From NCBI GenBank assembly GCA_022316685.1, contig JAKJHU010000039.1, positions 7,001,808-7,065,807 on the forward strand: a stretch of DNA of 64,000 nucleotides. Reading direction: 5' to 3'. A program made the position numbers and the translations under genes. The DNA is from Progne subis subis (taxonomy: Eukaryota > Chordata > Aves > Passeriformes > Hirundinidae). Numbering within the stretch: position 1 is the first letter of the stretch; every line of letters starts with the position of its first letter. Shown here piece after piece: positions 62,401 to 64,000 of the stretch. Below the pieces are notes generated by a model. That model was not told the origin of the DNA and did not search any database. It saw only the letters and a program-made list of their open reading frames with translations.

Positions 62401-64000
62401 CAACTCGCCTGAGCAAGGGAATTTTCCATATGGAAATCAGTCTTCAGGATATTGCAATTCACAGAATAAACTCCAGTGGGGAGGTGGGGGATGGGAGGAT
62501 TGTAGTGTAAAGGAAAAAAAACCCAACCCCAAAAAAAACCACGTTAGTGATGAAACTGTTTAAAAAACTGTACAGCTTCATCTGTGTGTGATTTGTCAGG
62601 TCTGAAGCTTTGACGTGCCCAAGGGGCAGACCCCAGCGGGGCGCAGGCTGCAGAGCTAAATAGCTGTGAAAGAAGTCTTAATGTAGGATGGAATTCAAAC
62701 TAACCTTGACATGACCTCGGGAAAAATATGCAAAAAGTAAAATGAATGCACTCTGCAAGATACATCCTAATTTTGTGGCCGAGCTGGTTAGTTTCACAAA
62801 CATAACTGGGACTTTAAAAGCAAAATAAAATGCTAGGAAAAAGGGGAAACTTCAGAATTCCCAGTAAAAATTCAAGCAGGCATGGGGTGTTGCTGTGGAG
62901 GCATATGAATCATTTGGAAACAATCCAAATAAAAACCAACACCGAACAATATTGTTGTCAGCCTGTCTATTCAGGAAAATTGTTTTTTTAGGTTGAATAT
63001 AAATGACACAAAGCCAAGATTACATCATTGCATTACAAAGTCTGTTGTGGCTTTTAGCCGAACAAGCCCCATGGATCTACTGGCTGATGGCAGTAATTCA
63101 GTAAGAAGTTTTAAAGGCTTGGCTGTTTGGGGTTTCTTTTTCTTTTTTTAAAGCTTTGTTACTCTAAATTTAGTGGAATTTTGTTCAAATATTGATTATT
63201 TAATTTTTTTAAAACCACATTCCTGAGTTTGTTCTACAAGCTTACTACTTTATACAAACAATAAAAATTTGAGTGGGTATATTAAGCCTTGATTTGGCTT
63301 TATTATGCATTTGGCCTGTCTTGTGCAGTGTTCAGTTAAGCAGGAAGACATCCACCTTAATATAGCAGCCAAGAACTGGCATATTCACTAGATATATGGA
63401 AACTGTAATTGAGTGTCAACTTGCGTTGAAATTCAATCCCATTACCTTCAGAATGCAATTTTGTAGCAATAGCAGTTATTTACTATGCTATTAACCAGTT
63501 TTTAAATATAATTAAATTCTGAGAACCCATAGCCAAAATACAGTCATTTCAATTCATATGGTGAGGGTAATCCAGTACCAGGTTCATAAGAGCCCACTAG
63601 ATCTGAGATGTCCACCCACCTACAAATAAAGGCAAAACCTGGCAGATGATGTTAGAACATGGTGCCACTGCATCAGGTTATAGTGCAGCTCAGGTAAGGC
63701 CACAGGATCAGTGTACTTCATGTTTAACAACCTATCAATCTTGTAAACCATGTGTTTTACTGGGATCTTTGGCTGATTGACGAAGAAATTTCTGAGATTG
63801 GTCTTGCACTGCTTGCAACAATGCTGTTGGTTTTGTTCTCATACTTTGCACTAGAGGTATGACTTCTGGTGTAGAAAGATACAGATGCAACCAACACACA
63901 TGCTTACCTTATTCGACATTGATTTAGCTGAATTTACATATATGTTGTTGCATGGAGAATTAATACTAAATTTAAAAACTAGTGCTCTTTAGAAATTAAT

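Larger units (their letters stand above)
55131..64000 (-). other. Partial AKAP6 intron at the right edge
   Basis: The acceptor cttttcattttag|AGA at 55131/55130 starts this intron, and its donor lies beyond the window or in an exon I did not recognise. Listed contents are A16 (56054-56069), T16 (58376-58391), A23 (58865-58887), an AT/CA microsatellite (59401-59466) and an A/C-rich tract near 62513. No minus-strand frame in this stretch reads like AKAP6. Much of 57400-57900 and 62560-63480 is repeat-free and of balanced composition. Confidence 0.8.

Noticed and set aside
1..64000. tRNA, rRNA or miRNA genes
   Set aside because: I looked for tRNA box A/B pairs and clear long hairpins by eye and found none I could support; a covariance-model search would be decisive.

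Overview
This is a 64 kb piece of a vertebrate nuclear genome, almost certainly a bird. The evidence is a set of spliced exons of a conserved vertebrate gene, several 3' fragments of CR1 (the dominant avian LINE), one avian-type endogenous-retrovirus LTR, and A-rich AAAAC/AACCC low-complexity tracts. No bacterial, viral or organelle gene organisation is present. I cannot name the species; a songbird is a guess.

The only protein-coding gene I can support is AKAP6 (mAKAP), on the minus strand. The window holds its 3' half. Reading in transcription order (high to low coordinates), there are three small exons at 55130-54984 (49 codons), 51571-51347 (75 codons) and 34768-34553 (72 codons), then one giant exon at 16436-13014 (1140 codons plus TAG). 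Every visible junction is phase 0 and the joined frame is continuous. The small exons encode the last spectrin-like helical region. The giant exon encodes a long acidic, serine-rich, probably disordered tail, with the PKA RII-binding helix near its end (13847-13791) and the C-terminus HINMHR. Upstream AKAP6 exons lie beyond 64000.

Region by region: 1-13013 is downstream of the stop codon. It holds a perfect (CCCTT)23 pentanucleotide array, a pair of ~155 bp direct repeats 1.55 kb apart, AT microsatellites, a decayed CR1, and an A-rich tract. A consensus splice donor 41 nt past the stop suggests that the real 3'UTR exon may lie further left. 16437-34552 is an 18.1 kb intron holding an LTR inserted in the sense orientation of AKAP6 and a CR1 end. 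34769-51346 is a 16.6 kb intron with two CR1 fragments. 51572-54983 is a 3.4 kb intron. 55131-64000 is part of a further intron, mostly unique AT-rich sequence.

Most other open frames are short random frames, antisense shadows of the giant exon, or translations of repeats. I found no clear undescribed system. The most informative oddities are the possible 3'UTR intron, the Gln-rich tandem duplication in the AKAP6 C-terminus, the sense LTR just upstream of the giant exon, the (CCCTT)23 array and the 155 bp duplicated block.
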